NCBI GenBank assembly: GCA_002337145.1
Contig: DDFK01000003.1
Location: 124,001-188,000 of the forward strand
Reading direction: 5' to 3'
Length of the DNA: 64,000 nt
Origin: Chitinophagaceae bacterium UBA1930
GTDB lineage: Bacteria; Bacteroidota; Bacteroidia; Chitinophagales; Chitinophagaceae
How positions within the stretch are numbered: position 1 is the stretch's first letter; each line of letters starts with the position of its first letter. Both the position numbers and the translations under genes were made by a program. The notes under the pieces are model-generated. The model made no database searches. It saw nothing but the letters and a program-made list of their open reading frames with translations, and was not told the DNA's origin. Shown here in pieces: positions 1 to 7,332 of this stretch.

Positions 1-744
1 TTAATTGAAAGTGACACATCTATTGACAAAGACATGAAAAAAATTTCACGCGTTAATAAGTTAATTGTAAAGTTTGATGTATTTGTGGAAAGACAAAACA
101 AATATCAGGCTGCTTTTAGATATGATACAACACTATATGATTTTGAAAACTCGAGTACAAATAAATTACCCATCATAAATACCTGCATTGCCAAACTTCT
201 TCCCAAGATTGGCTCTATTAATTTATTAAAAGTAGCTACTAAAAAAGAATATAGTTTAACTGACATCAAAGAATCTATTACTGAAAAATTCAATCTTCCA
301 ATTGTCAAAGACAGTCTTGCAAAAAAAGGCGTTTATCTTACTTACGAAGAGTTTATACATAATAGCCCTAGTATTATAGACTACAAACTTGAAACAGTAA
401 AATCAGTGACAATTATTTCTACTAAAGATGATTCTGGAAACTGGATGCCGCAACAGATTTTTTTTGGTTACAGCAATGGCAAAAATATTTGGTTGAAAGT
501 GTATAACAACTTTTTTATGCTTCGTCGAAAAGATCAATCATACGAATTTTTTGGGTTTCATTTTACCAAAACAAAAACTCATTCAGTTCTCCCTCCCTCA
601 ATACCATACAACTCAATAGATTTAAGTACTAGTGCTAAAGAAAGTGCAACACGGCAAGTGATAGGTGATAATATGTATAATGAATTGAACAAACCCGATT
701 TCCAACCTTTTTTTATAGATTTTGAAAGCGGGGTTCTTTATTGA
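1..744 (+). CDS. Hypothetical protein, probably 5'-truncated by the window edge
   Basis: The frame is open from base 1. An ATG lies at 34, but the 11 codons before it are also open, so the true start may be outside the window. The visible product is soluble and rich in Lys, Asn, Ile and Ser, with no signal peptide, membrane segment or cysteine motif that I recognise. Base composition is clearly more A+T-rich than in ruvB or the genes that follow, which is compatible with recent transfer. It ends 34 bases before the stop of the convergent ruvB. I do not recognise the family and assign no function. Confidence 0.6.
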   Translation, partial: LIESDTSIDKDMKKISRVNKLIVKFDVFVERQNKYQAAFRYDTTLYDFENSSTNKLPIINTCIAKLLPKIGSINLLKVATKKEYSLTDIKESITEKFNLPIVKDSLAKKGVYLTYEEFIHNSPSIIDYKLETVKSVTIISTKDDSGNWMPQQIFFGYSNGKNIWLKVYNNFFMLRRKDQSYEFFGFHFTKTKTHSVLPPSIPYNSIDLSTSAKESATRQVIGDNMYNELNKPDFQPFFIDFESGVLY

Positions 745-778
745 TACAATGATCAATATTTACTTTATCTTAAAAGTT

Positions 779-1807
779 TCAACTAAACAAATTCGGCACC
801 CCACCAAACGGTTTCTTACCCAAGTGTTCATACGCTTTTGGGGTAACTTCCCTCCCTCTTGGTGTGCGTTGCAAAAAGCCTTCTTGAATAAGGAACGGTT
901 CATACACTTCTTCAATGGTACCGGGCTCTTCACCAACAGCAGTGGCAATAGTGGTTAAACCAACAGGACCACCCTTGAATTTTTCGATGATGGCCGAAAG
1001 GATGCGGTTATCCATTTCATCCAGTCCATGTTCATCTACATTCAATGCCTTTAAAGCATGTTGCGTAATACCCAGGTCAATGGCACCATCGTTCAGCACC
1101 TGTGCAAAGTCACGCACACGACGTAGCAAACCATTGGCAATACGTGGCGTGCCACGACTCCTGCGGGATATTTCACCAGCTGCATCGCTTGAAATATCCG
1201 TATTTAAAATAGCGGCACTACGTTCTATTATTTTTTTAAGTGTTTCGCTATTGTAATATTCCAAGCGGCTTTTTATACCAAAACGTGAAAGTAATGGTGC
1301 GGTCAATAAGCCACTCCTGGTAGTGGCACCTACCAATGTAAACGGGTTCAGGTTTATCTGTATGCTTCTGGCATTGGGCCCACTGTCAATCATAATATCA
1401 ATACGGTAATCTTCCATAGCCGCATACAGGTACTCTTCCACCACCGTACTCAACCTATGTATCTCGTCAATAAACAATACATCATTGGGTTGCAGGTTGG
1501 TAAGCAGTCCTGCAAGGTCGCCTGGCTTCTCAATTACGGGGCCCGAGGTTTCTTTAATGTTCACGCCAAGTTCATTGGCTACAATCCTGCTCAATGTTGT
1601 CTTGCCCAATCCCGGCGGACCATGAAACAAGGTATGGTCCAATGCCTCGCCGCGGATTTTTGCAGCCTTGATAAATATCAACAGGTTTTCGATCAATTGT
1701 GGCTGACCAGAAAAATCGTCCAACGCCGCAGGGCGTATGGCATTTTCAAATTCCTTTTCTACGGAACTCAACTGTTCGTTACTGCTATTGAGATTGGGAT
1801 TAGACAT
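779..1807 (-). CDS. ruvB: Holliday junction branch migration ATPase RuvB
   Basis: This is the hexameric AAA+ motor that, with RuvA, drives branch migration of Holliday junctions in recombinational repair. The 342-residue length is normal for RuvB. Visible features are the Walker A GPPGLGKTT at residues 63-71, the Walker B LFIDEIH at 111-117, the sensor/arginine-finger stretch GATTRSGLLTAPLLSRFG in the middle, and a C-terminal winged-helix part containing GLDEMDNRIL and TPRGREVTPKAYEHLG. The ATG at 1807 gives the expected short variable N-terminus. It is convergent with the gene before it and divergent from the NAD(P)-binding gene after it. No ruvA or ruvC lies next to it in this window. Confidence 0.97.
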   Translation of the reverse strand: MSNPNLNSSNEQLSSVEKEFENAIRPAALDDFSGQPQLIENLLIFIKAAKIRGEALDHTLFHGPPGLGKTTLSRIVANELGVNIKETSGPVIEKPGDLAGLLTNLQPNDVLFIDEIHRLSTVVEEYLYAAMEDYRIDIMIDSGPNARSIQINLNPFTLVGATTRSGLLTAPLLSRFGIKSRLEYYNSETLKKIIERSAAILNTDISSDAAGEISRRSRGTPRIANGLLRRVRDFAQVLNDGAIDLGITQHALKALNVDEHGLDEMDNRILSAIIEKFKGGPVGLTTIATAVGEEPGTIEEVYEPFLIQEGFLQRTPRGREVTPKAYEHLGKKPFGGVPNLFS

Positions 1808-1864
1808 ATAGCACCAAAACTAAATTAAATTGCCCATTTGAAGTTTGGAGATTTCTGTCTGATG

Positions 1865-1899
1865 AAACCCTGGCAACGGCTAAAGCCTTGTCAGCGGTT
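1865..1899 (+). repeat. Hairpin repeat, copy A (partner at 45464-45499)
   Basis: The stretch begins AAACCCTGGCAACGGCT and ends AGCCTTGTCAGCGGTT. It folds as CTGGCAA/TTGTCAG plus GGCT/AGCC arms around a short loop. The reverse complement of 45464-45499 has the same outer sequence and compensatory changes in both arms. It sits between the divergent ruvB and the NAD(P)-binding gene, in the leader region of either. Confidence 0.6.
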
Positions 1900-1936
1900 G
1901 ATCCTGCGATAAGAAAATCCTTGTTAACTTCAATAA

Positions 1937-2578
1937 ATGAAAACAGCTTTATTGGTGGGTGCCACAGGCTTAACGGGCAACCTGTTACTGCAATTGTTAC
2001 TGAACAATGATGCGTATGAAAAGGTAGTGGTTTATACCAGAAGACCGCTAGGTATACAACATGCAAAGTTGGAAGAAAAACTGGTTGATTTTGACACACT
2101 CGATACAAGCATTGCGGCCAATGATGTGTATTGCTGTTTAGGTACAACCATAAAGCAGGCAGGCAGCAAAGCCGCATTTGAAAAAGTAGATTATGAATAC
2201 CCTTTAAACCTTGCCAAGCTTCAACAAAAGGCTTCCACAAAATTTTTAGTCATCAGTGCAATGGGGGCATCTGCCACATCTGTTATTTTCTATAATAGGG
2301 TTAAAGGCAAACTGGAAAACGCATTGCAACAATTGCAGTATACAAGCCTGTATATTTTCAGGCCATCGTTCATTACGGGCAACAGAAAAGAAAAACGTAC
2401 GGGCGAATATATTGGGCTAGTGTTTATGTCTGTTATCAACCCGTTATTGTTTGGCCCATTAAAGAAATACCGATCCGTTTCAGCATTGGCCATAGCCAAG
2501 GCAATGATGCATTTTGCATCGCTAAGCGAACCATCCAATAAGGTTATTTTATCGGATGAGATACAAAAATTTGAATGA
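1937..2578 (+). CDS. NAD(P)-binding Rossmann-fold protein (HTATIP2/NmrA-like)
   Basis: This 213-residue protein opens with a Rossmann motif, LLVGATGLTGN at about residues 5-15. It continues with VVVYTRRPL, a YCCLGTTIKQAGSKAAF stretch, the FLVISAMGA segment and a YNRVKGKLE segment in which Tyr and Lys sit at the usual SDR-like spacing. Together these match the atypical SDR proteins related to HTATIP2/TIP30, which bind NADPH. The substrate is unknown. It is cytoplasmic, with no signal or membrane segment. The ATG at 1937 sits just before the Rossmann strand. It is not obviously in an operon with the lipoprotein downstream, since 54 A+T-rich bases separate them. Confidence 0.8.
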   Translation: MKTALLVGATGLTGNLLLQLLLNNDAYEKVVVYTRRPLGIQHAKLEEKLVDFDTLDTSIAANDVYCCLGTTIKQAGSKAAFEKVDYEYPLNLAKLQQKASTKFLVISAMGASATSVIFYNRVKGKLENALQQLQYTSLYIFRPSFITGNRKEKRTGEYIGLVFMSVINPLLFGPLKKYRSVSALAIAKAMMHFASLSEPSNKVILSDEIQKFE

Positions 2579-2632
2579 GTTATTTTTTTATTGTAAAATA
2601 TTTTTCATATTTATCTACAGAACTAGCTGTAT

Positions 2633-3736
2633 ATGAAAAAGATTTTTACAAACTCTGTATGGGTTGATTTCCTCATCAAGACATCAATACTAGTATTGTT
2701 GTGTATCAGTTTCAATTCCTGCAAAAAAGCCGACATCCAGGCACAGCATCAATCTATTGATGAATTGGCTTCAAAAGCACTGAATTGGTTAAACCAAGAA
2801 CAGGCAACCCTTACACTTCAAAAAGACAAAAATAGGTTTGAGCAACTGAAAAGTAACCTGGAGTTTAACCAAGCATGGATGGAAGACATTCGTGAACAAG
2901 AGAAAGTAATATTGATACCAATAAAAGATGGTTTTGAAATTAACTGTAATAAAAACAAGCCTGTAACAAATTACCTATTCTTAATCATAGACAGCAAAAA
3001 CGAAATACGTGAAGGGCAAATTTTTCAATATCAGGCACCAAACAGTACCCAAAAAACAAAATTGCCGGTCAACACGCTTCATGATTATTATACATTGGAA
3101 CCTGTTTCCGGGCAGTTTACACATGTAAACATTTTGGATGCCAATTATTTTATACATGAAACCGAATTCAGAAACGGTAAATTGTATAGAACTGCTACGA
3201 TTGAACAAAAAGACAACGACAATGCATTCAATAAAACAAACCCTACAAACTGTGTTACCATTGATTGGTATTTAACAACAACGATCATGTATGAAGATGG
3301 CACATCAGAAGTGCAGGAAGAGTATTTGTACAGTACCAATGTTTGTGGAGGAGGCAATAGTGGAGGAAACGGAGGAACTAATTCAACCGTTACATTAAAA
3401 CAGATACAGGTATATTGGCTGGTTGACCAGCGTATATTTACAATGGGTTCAACAAATTATCTTTGGAAAGTTTCATCTTTAGAAGATCTAAAAGGTTCAA
3501 AAAGGGGTATCGAAAAATCCATATTTACCAGTTGTAGCCACTCGAGCACAAATCTAAGCTGCACAGCAGGGCCAGGTGTTGTTATATGGAACCAGGGAAC
3601 AAATGCAGTTAATATAATAGACGCTTATCACATTGATGCAATCAATAGTGGTGAGGTTTGGTTCACACAACGTGGGGTAGCTTATCAAATAGCATCAGGA
3701 GGCAGATCCTGGATATCTTATCAATTATGGCCATGA
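2633..3736 (+). CDS. Hypothetical lipoprotein
   Basis: This 367-residue protein has a lipoprotein signal: a hydrophobic stretch at about residues 14-26 followed by FNSCKKAD, where the Cys would be lipidated. The mature part is polar. It has an NCVTIDWYLTTT segment and a Gly/Asn-rich linker (about residues 240-251) before a C-terminal segment with several Cys and Trp residues. I do not recognise a family. The stop codon overlaps the ATG of the next lipoprotein gene in an ATGA arrangement at 3733-3736, so the two are probably translated together and may act together at the cell surface. Confidence 0.75.
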   Translation: MKKIFTNSVWVDFLIKTSILVLLCISFNSCKKADIQAQHQSIDELASKALNWLNQEQATLTLQKDKNRFEQLKSNLEFNQAWMEDIREQEKVILIPIKDGFEINCNKNKPVTNYLFLIIDSKNEIREGQIFQYQAPNSTQKTKLPVNTLHDYYTLEPVSGQFTHVNILDANYFIHETEFRNGKLYRTATIEQKDNDNAFNKTNPTNCVTIDWYLTTTIMYEDGTSEVQEEYLYSTNVCGGGNSGGNGGTNSTVTLKQIQVYWLVDQRIFTMGSTNYLWKVSSLEDLKGSKRGIEKSIFTSCSHSSTNLSCTAGPGVVIWNQGTNAVNIIDAYHIDAINSGEVWFTQRGVAYQIASGGRSWISYQLWP

Positions 3737-4545
3737 AATATAACATAACCTTGCGTTACATAATTGTCATTTATACTAGTTTGCTGATCTCCATAAGTTA
3801 CTACTTATCCAGTTGCAAAACCATAAAAACAACTTCACCATTTTGTGGGGAAGCAGCAACTTGCATGTACTCATTTGATTCTACAATAAATGAATATGTA
3901 AAAGATGGTCCTTTTGGTGAGTTCCCTTTTTATTACAAAGACAGCTTAATTATTGTTAAACAACAAAAGTTTAGTACCGTAGAGCGAAACGACACATTGA
4001 TCAGCAGTAAAATGGAAATCGCTTTTTATCACTTTGCCGATTTAAGGACCAATACTGCAATTAATTTTAAAAATTTCAGCGATACGGCAAGTGTATTAAA
4101 AACACATAAGATAAGGCCCTTAACAGATAGATGGAGTGTTTGGAGCTATTATGGCTATGTTGGTTTCAAAAATTTTGACTCAGCAAGTGTGCAGCAACTG
4201 ACAGATACAATAATTGATGCTGTACCATTAAAAAGGTTTCTTGCAAATGATATATATAAAAGTGAAAATAGGGTAGATACCGTTTTTAATATCTTCTATG
4301 TTAACTGTTCATCGAAGTTCAAAATATTTCAATTTGATGCTGCTTTCAGTAAAAAATTTGCCAATGGCTGTCCCGTTCAAATGTATGACAGCTATTGGCC
4401 CAATATTGCACTACACAATAGGCTTAAGTTTGAGTTTAGAAGAAACACGTTAACACCACAGGAATTAAAGGTATTTGCCACTTGGGAGAAATTTGCAAAA
4501 GAACATCCTGCACCAGATAGTAGCCGCTTTGGCCACGATTTATAG
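3733..4545 (+). CDS. Hypothetical lipoprotein translationally coupled to the previous gene
   Basis: The start is placed at the ATG at 3733, whose bases overlap the TGA of the upstream gene (ATGA). An ATG at 3727 is two codons earlier. From 3733 the protein begins with a short basic segment, a hydrophobic helix and YLSSCKTIK, a typical Bacteroidota lipoprotein signal. The mature domain of about 245 residues is rich in Asp, Phe and Tyr, with a SVWSYYGYVGFKNFDS segment and a C-terminal LTPQELKVFATWEKFAKEH helix. I recognise no family and infer no catalytic role. Confidence 0.75.
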   Translation: MKYNITLRYIIVIYTSLLISISYYLSSCKTIKTTSPFCGEAATCMYSFDSTINEYVKDGPFGEFPFYYKDSLIIVKQQKFSTVERNDTLISSKMEIAFYHFADLRTNTAINFKNFSDTASVLKTHKIRPLTDRWSVWSYYGYVGFKNFDSASVQQLTDTIIDAVPLKRFLANDIYKSENRVDTVFNIFYVNCSSKFKIFQFDAAFSKKFANGCPVQMYDSYWPNIALHNRLKFEFRRNTLTPQELKVFATWEKFAKEHPAPDSSRFGHDL

Positions 4546-4602
4546 TACCAACTTATTAAAAGAACCAACATTTAAAGGAAGGAAAATAAAAAAGTCAAAT
4601 AA

Positions 4603-4620
4603 TATTTGTACATACAAATA
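4603..4620. promoter_or_regulatory. Probable MarR operator upstream of the regulator gene
   Basis: TATTTGTA and TACAAATA are perfect inverted arms separated by CA. An almost identical perfect palindrome lies at 5091-5106, upstream of the regulated oxidoreductase. MarR proteins typically bind 16-20-bp inverted repeats next to their own gene, so autoregulation is inferred. The site overlaps the likely -33 box. Confidence 0.7.
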
Positions 4621-4637
4621 AAACTCCCTTACCTTTG
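4605..4637 (+). promoter_or_regulatory. Bacteroidota-type promoter of the marR-family gene
   Basis: A TTTG box at 4605-4608 is followed after 21 bases by TACCTTTG at 4630-4637, matching the TANNTTTG -7 element. Transcription should begin about 4643-4645, almost at the ATG at 4646, so the message may be leaderless or nearly so. The -33 box lies inside the palindromic operator, so a bound repressor would block sigma contact. Confidence 0.6.
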
Positions 4638-4645
4638 TGCTGTAA

Positions 4646-5074
4646 ATGAAATGCTCAGAAAGTAAATATGCCCAATGCCTTTATTTCGCTTCCAATGCCT
4701 TGGCAAGGAAGATGGAAAAACTGGCTATTGAAAGCTGGAAGCCGGTTGGCCTTAGCCCCAGCCATGCGTATTTATTAAAGATGGTGCTAGAAGAACCCGG
4801 CGTGCAGCCCAGCAGTATTGCAGGCCACCTGCAATTAACGCCCAGCACAGTTACCAGGCTTATTGAGAAACTGGAGGAAAAGAAATTATTGGTAAGGACA
4901 ACTGAAGGCAAGCAAACCAATGTGTACCCCACACCAAAAGCAAAAGCCCTACAGCCGCAGATGCAGCAATGCCTGGAAGACTTTTATAAAAAAGGCAATG
5001 CCATTTTTGGAAATGAGGAATATTCCGAAACGGTTTCTTCCATCAAAAAAATGGCTGACAAAATAATGGTTTAA
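4646..5074 (+). CDS. MarR-family transcriptional regulator
   Basis: This 142-residue protein has the MarR winged-helix layout: an N-terminal dimerisation helix, the helix-turn-helix around PSSIAGHLQLTPSTVTRLIEKLEEK (about residues 52-76), the wing LLVRTTEGKQTNVYPTPKAK, and a C-terminal dimerisation helix. Cys3 and Cys11 near the N-terminus could be redox or electrophile sensors, which is inference only. Matching palindromes lie before this gene and before the NmrA-like gene downstream, so it probably represses itself and the two oxidoreductases after it. Confidence 0.9.
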   Translation: MKCSESKYAQCLYFASNALARKMEKLAIESWKPVGLSPSHAYLLKMVLEEPGVQPSSIAGHLQLTPSTVTRLIEKLEEKKLLVRTTEGKQTNVYPTPKAKALQPQMQQCLEDFYKKGNAIFGNEEYSETVSSIKKMADKIMV

Positions 5075-5090
5075 AATTTTTTATCCAATC

Positions 5091-5106
5091 ATTTGTATAT
5101 ACAAAT
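5091..5106. promoter_or_regulatory. Second MarR-type operator, upstream of the NmrA-like gene
   Basis: ATTTGTATATACAAAT is a perfect 16-base palindrome matching the site at 4603-4620. It lies 30 bases before the ATG of the next gene, after the marR stop. It implies separate control of the oxidoreductase gene by the same regulator. Confidence 0.7.
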
Positions 5107-5136
5107 ATTAAATAGCAATATAAAAACTAAGCAAAC

Positions 5137-6027
5137 ATGAATTATGTAATTACCGGCTCCCTGGGCCACATCAGCAAACCGATTGTAGAGCAGTTGGTAA
5201 AGGCAAACAACAATGTAACAGTTATTACCAGCAAGCAGGAAAACGTTCCCGCTATTGAAGCATTGGGTGCAAAGGCGGCCGTTGGATCTGTAGAAGATGC
5301 CACATTTATTGGCAACGCATTTGCCGGGGCAGATGCAGTTTATTTAATGATACCACCCAACTTTAACCCCGTAGGTGAGTGGAAAAATTTCCTGAGAAAA
5401 GTGGCCGATAACTATGTAGCTGCAGTAAAACAGAACAACATTAAATACGTAGTGCAACTAAGCAGTATTGGTGCACATTTACGCAATGGCGTTGGCCCTG
5501 TGGATGGACTTGGCTACCTGGAAGCCCAATTGGATGGGCTGCAGGATGTGAACGCAGTTTACCTACGCCCCTCCTATTTCTTCTACAATCTTTTTGCCCA
5601 AATTGGCCTGTTGAAACATGCAGGAATTTTTGGTGCCAACTATGGCGGCGATGAAAAACTGATATTGGTTGATACCAACGATATTGCTGCCGCTGCCATA
5701 AAAGCATTGCTGGCATTGGATTTTAAAGGAAAATCCGTTGAATATATTTCTACCGCAGAGGTACACACCAACGAAATTGCAAAAGTTTTAGGCGAAGCAG
5801 TGGGCAAGCCCAACACGCCTTGGGTAGTATTTACCGATGAGCAGAACCTGGAAGGTGCAATAGGTGCAGGTCTTGTAAAAACCATTGCCGAAGGCTATAC
5901 AGAAATGGGCAAAAGCCTGCGTGAAGGCAAAATGCAGGAAGATTACTGGAAAAGCAAAGCAGTACCAACAGGTAACCTTACATTGGAAGCATTTGCCAAA
6001 CAGTTTGCTGCCGCATACAATGCATAA
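5137..6027 (+). CDS. NmrA-family NAD(P)-binding protein (atypical SDR)
   Basis: This 296-residue protein starts with a Rossmann motif, ITGSLGHISKPIVEQL, in place of the usual GxxGxxG. It continues with NVTVITSKQE, AVGSVEDATF, DAVYLMIPP, VQLSSIGAH and LRPSYFFYN. This order is typical of NmrA/QorB-type proteins, which either reduce quinone-like compounds or sense the NAD(P) redox state. It follows a MarR gene and carries the MarR palindrome in its promoter region, suggesting a role in the response to electrophiles, quinones or phenolic compounds. The true substrate cannot be read from the sequence. Confidence 0.85.
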   Translation: MNYVITGSLGHISKPIVEQLVKANNNVTVITSKQENVPAIEALGAKAAVGSVEDATFIGNAFAGADAVYLMIPPNFNPVGEWKNFLRKVADNYVAAVKQNNIKYVVQLSSIGAHLRNGVGPVDGLGYLEAQLDGLQDVNAVYLRPSYFFYNLFAQIGLLKHAGIFGANYGGDEKLILVDTNDIAAAAIKALLALDFKGKSVEYISTAEVHTNEIAKVLGEAVGKPNTPWVVFTDEQNLEGAIGAGLVKTIAEGYTEMGKSLREGKMQEDYWKSKAVPTGNLTLEAFAKQFAAAYNA

Positions 6028-6072
6028 GCGGCAGGCCTGTTTATTACGCAGGTGATAAGCATTCAACAGTAC

Positions 6073-6120
6073 ATGGGTGCGACGCCACCACAGTTGAACC
6101 ATGTGCCATAGCTGGTAACA
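6073..6120 (+). repeat. 48-bp interspersed repeat, copy 1
   Basis: The copy begins ATGGGTGCGACGCCAC and ends GCTGGTAACA with 22 variable bases between. Four other copies of exactly the same length occur at 32393, 34549 (minus), 46920 and 60115 (minus). It ends 32 bases before the ATG of the SDR gene. Confidence 0.75.
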
Positions 6121-6152
6121 TAAAAAATAAAACACACTTAATACAAACAATC

Positions 6153-6890
6153 ATGAGCAAGAAAATAGCACTGCTAACCGGGGCCAATAAAGGCATCGGT
6201 TTCGAAACAGCCATACAATTAGGCAAAGAAAACGTAACCATTATAGCAGCAAGCCGCAACAAGGAAAGAGGCGAAAAAGCTGTTGCTGATTTAAAGGCAT
6301 CGGGAGTGGATGCAGAATTCCTACAACTGGACATTGACAACCCGGCCGACATTAGCAATGCCTTTGATTACATCAACAACAAATATGGCAAGCTGGATAT
6401 CCTAGTAAACAATGCGGGTATCATTATTGAAGAAGGACATTTTGGTTCGAACACTTCTGCTACAATAACCGACAAGGAGCTGACGCAGACTTTTGCCACC
6501 AACTTCTTTAACGTAGTGGCATTAACCAACACCTTGTTGCCCTTGATTAAAAAAAGCGAAGCGGGCAGGATTGTGAACCTGAGCAGCATTTTGGGTTCAC
6601 TGAATTTGCATGCAGACAAAACATCGCCCATTTATGGCTCCAAGCTGTTTGCATACAATTCGTCCAAAACTGCATTGAATGCCTATACTGTGCATCTTGC
6701 AGCAGCATTGGCCGATACGAATATCAAAGTAAACTCCGCACACCCGGGCTGGGTTAAAACAGACCTTGGAACCGATGCAGCACCGATGGAAGTTGTGGAC
6801 GGGGCTAAGACTTCTGTAGCACTTGCTTTATTGGGCAATGATGGTTATACCGGAAAATACATTCACTTAGGCGAGGAGTTACCTTGGTAG
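6153..6890 (+). CDS. SDR-family NAD(P)-dependent oxidoreductase (carbonyl reductase-like)
   Basis: This is a classical short-chain dehydrogenase of 245 residues. It has the cofactor motif TGANKGIGFE at about 8-17, NNAG at about 87-90, a catalytic Ser in NLSSILGS, and Tyr and Lys in the YNSSK motif at about 169-173. The YxxxK spacing is intact. The HPGWVKTDLG segment is typical of plant and animal carbonyl-reductase-like SDRs. It probably reduces a small carbonyl compound with NADPH. It lies downstream of the MarR-regulated NmrA gene, so it is likely part of the same response, but a 48-bp repeat separates them. Confidence 0.9.
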   Translation: MSKKIALLTGANKGIGFETAIQLGKENVTIIAASRNKERGEKAVADLKASGVDAEFLQLDIDNPADISNAFDYINNKYGKLDILVNNAGIIIEEGHFGSNTSATITDKELTQTFATNFFNVVALTNTLLPLIKKSEAGRIVNLSSILGSLNLHADKTSPIYGSKLFAYNSSKTALNAYTVHLAAALADTNIKVNSAHPGWVKTDLGTDAAPMEVVDGAKTSVALALLGNDGYTGKYIHLGEELPW

Positions 6891-6924
6891 AAGAATAGAG
6901 ATAAACAGAGGCAGGCTATAAAGA

Positions 6925-6955
6925 AAAGTCCCGAAACATATTCGGGACTTTTTAT
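6925..6955. terminator. Intrinsic terminator between convergent genes
   Basis: AGTCCCGAA and TTCGGGACT form a 9-bp stem around ACATA, followed by TTTTTATTTT on the plus strand. An A-run on the other side allows use by the minus-strand gene as well. Confidence 0.85.
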
Positions 6956-6956
6956 T

Positions 6957-7229
6957 TTAATGATGTTCTTCGCCGTGTGCTGCTGCCTTATGTGCAGCGG
7001 TATCCATTGCTGCTTTATGTGCCGATGTATCGGCTTCCTTATGCTCGCCTGCTTCGTGTTCGGAATGCTGTTCGGTTTTATTGTGCCCGCCACCATGCTC
7101 CGCAACAGGAGGATGGTAAGGTCCTGAACAACGTGACATCAACACAAACAGACAAAAAACGATGGCAAATGATAAAAATGCTGGTAGTATGAAACTTTTG
7201 CTATCCCCTTCGTGATGATGATTTGACAT
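6957..7229 (-). CDS. Small His-rich single-pass membrane protein
   Basis: I chose the ATG at 7229 over the first possible start at 7253, because it begins MSNHHHEGDSK just before the hydrophobic helix. The product is about 90 residues: a short His-containing N-terminus, one membrane helix (FILPAFLSFAIVFCLFVLM) and a tail of about 55 residues rich in His, Glu, Lys and Ala, with Cys-Ser-Gly right after the helix. Some 14 His residues suggest metal binding, which is inference. I do not recognise a named family. Its upstream region is shared with the divergent Lgt-like gene. Confidence 0.65.
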   Translation of the reverse strand: MSNHHHEGDSKSFILPAFLSFAIVFCLFVLMSRCSGPYHPPVAEHGGGHNKTEQHSEHEAGEHKEADTSAHKAAMDTAAHKAAAHGEEHH

Positions 7230-7332
7230 GTTGATTTGATTTTGTGGCGGCAATATAAAATAAGTTGCGGAAATATTAAGCTGTTCAAAGACGAATTGTT
7301 TGTACTTCTGTAATTTCCGTAAAAATTAGCTG

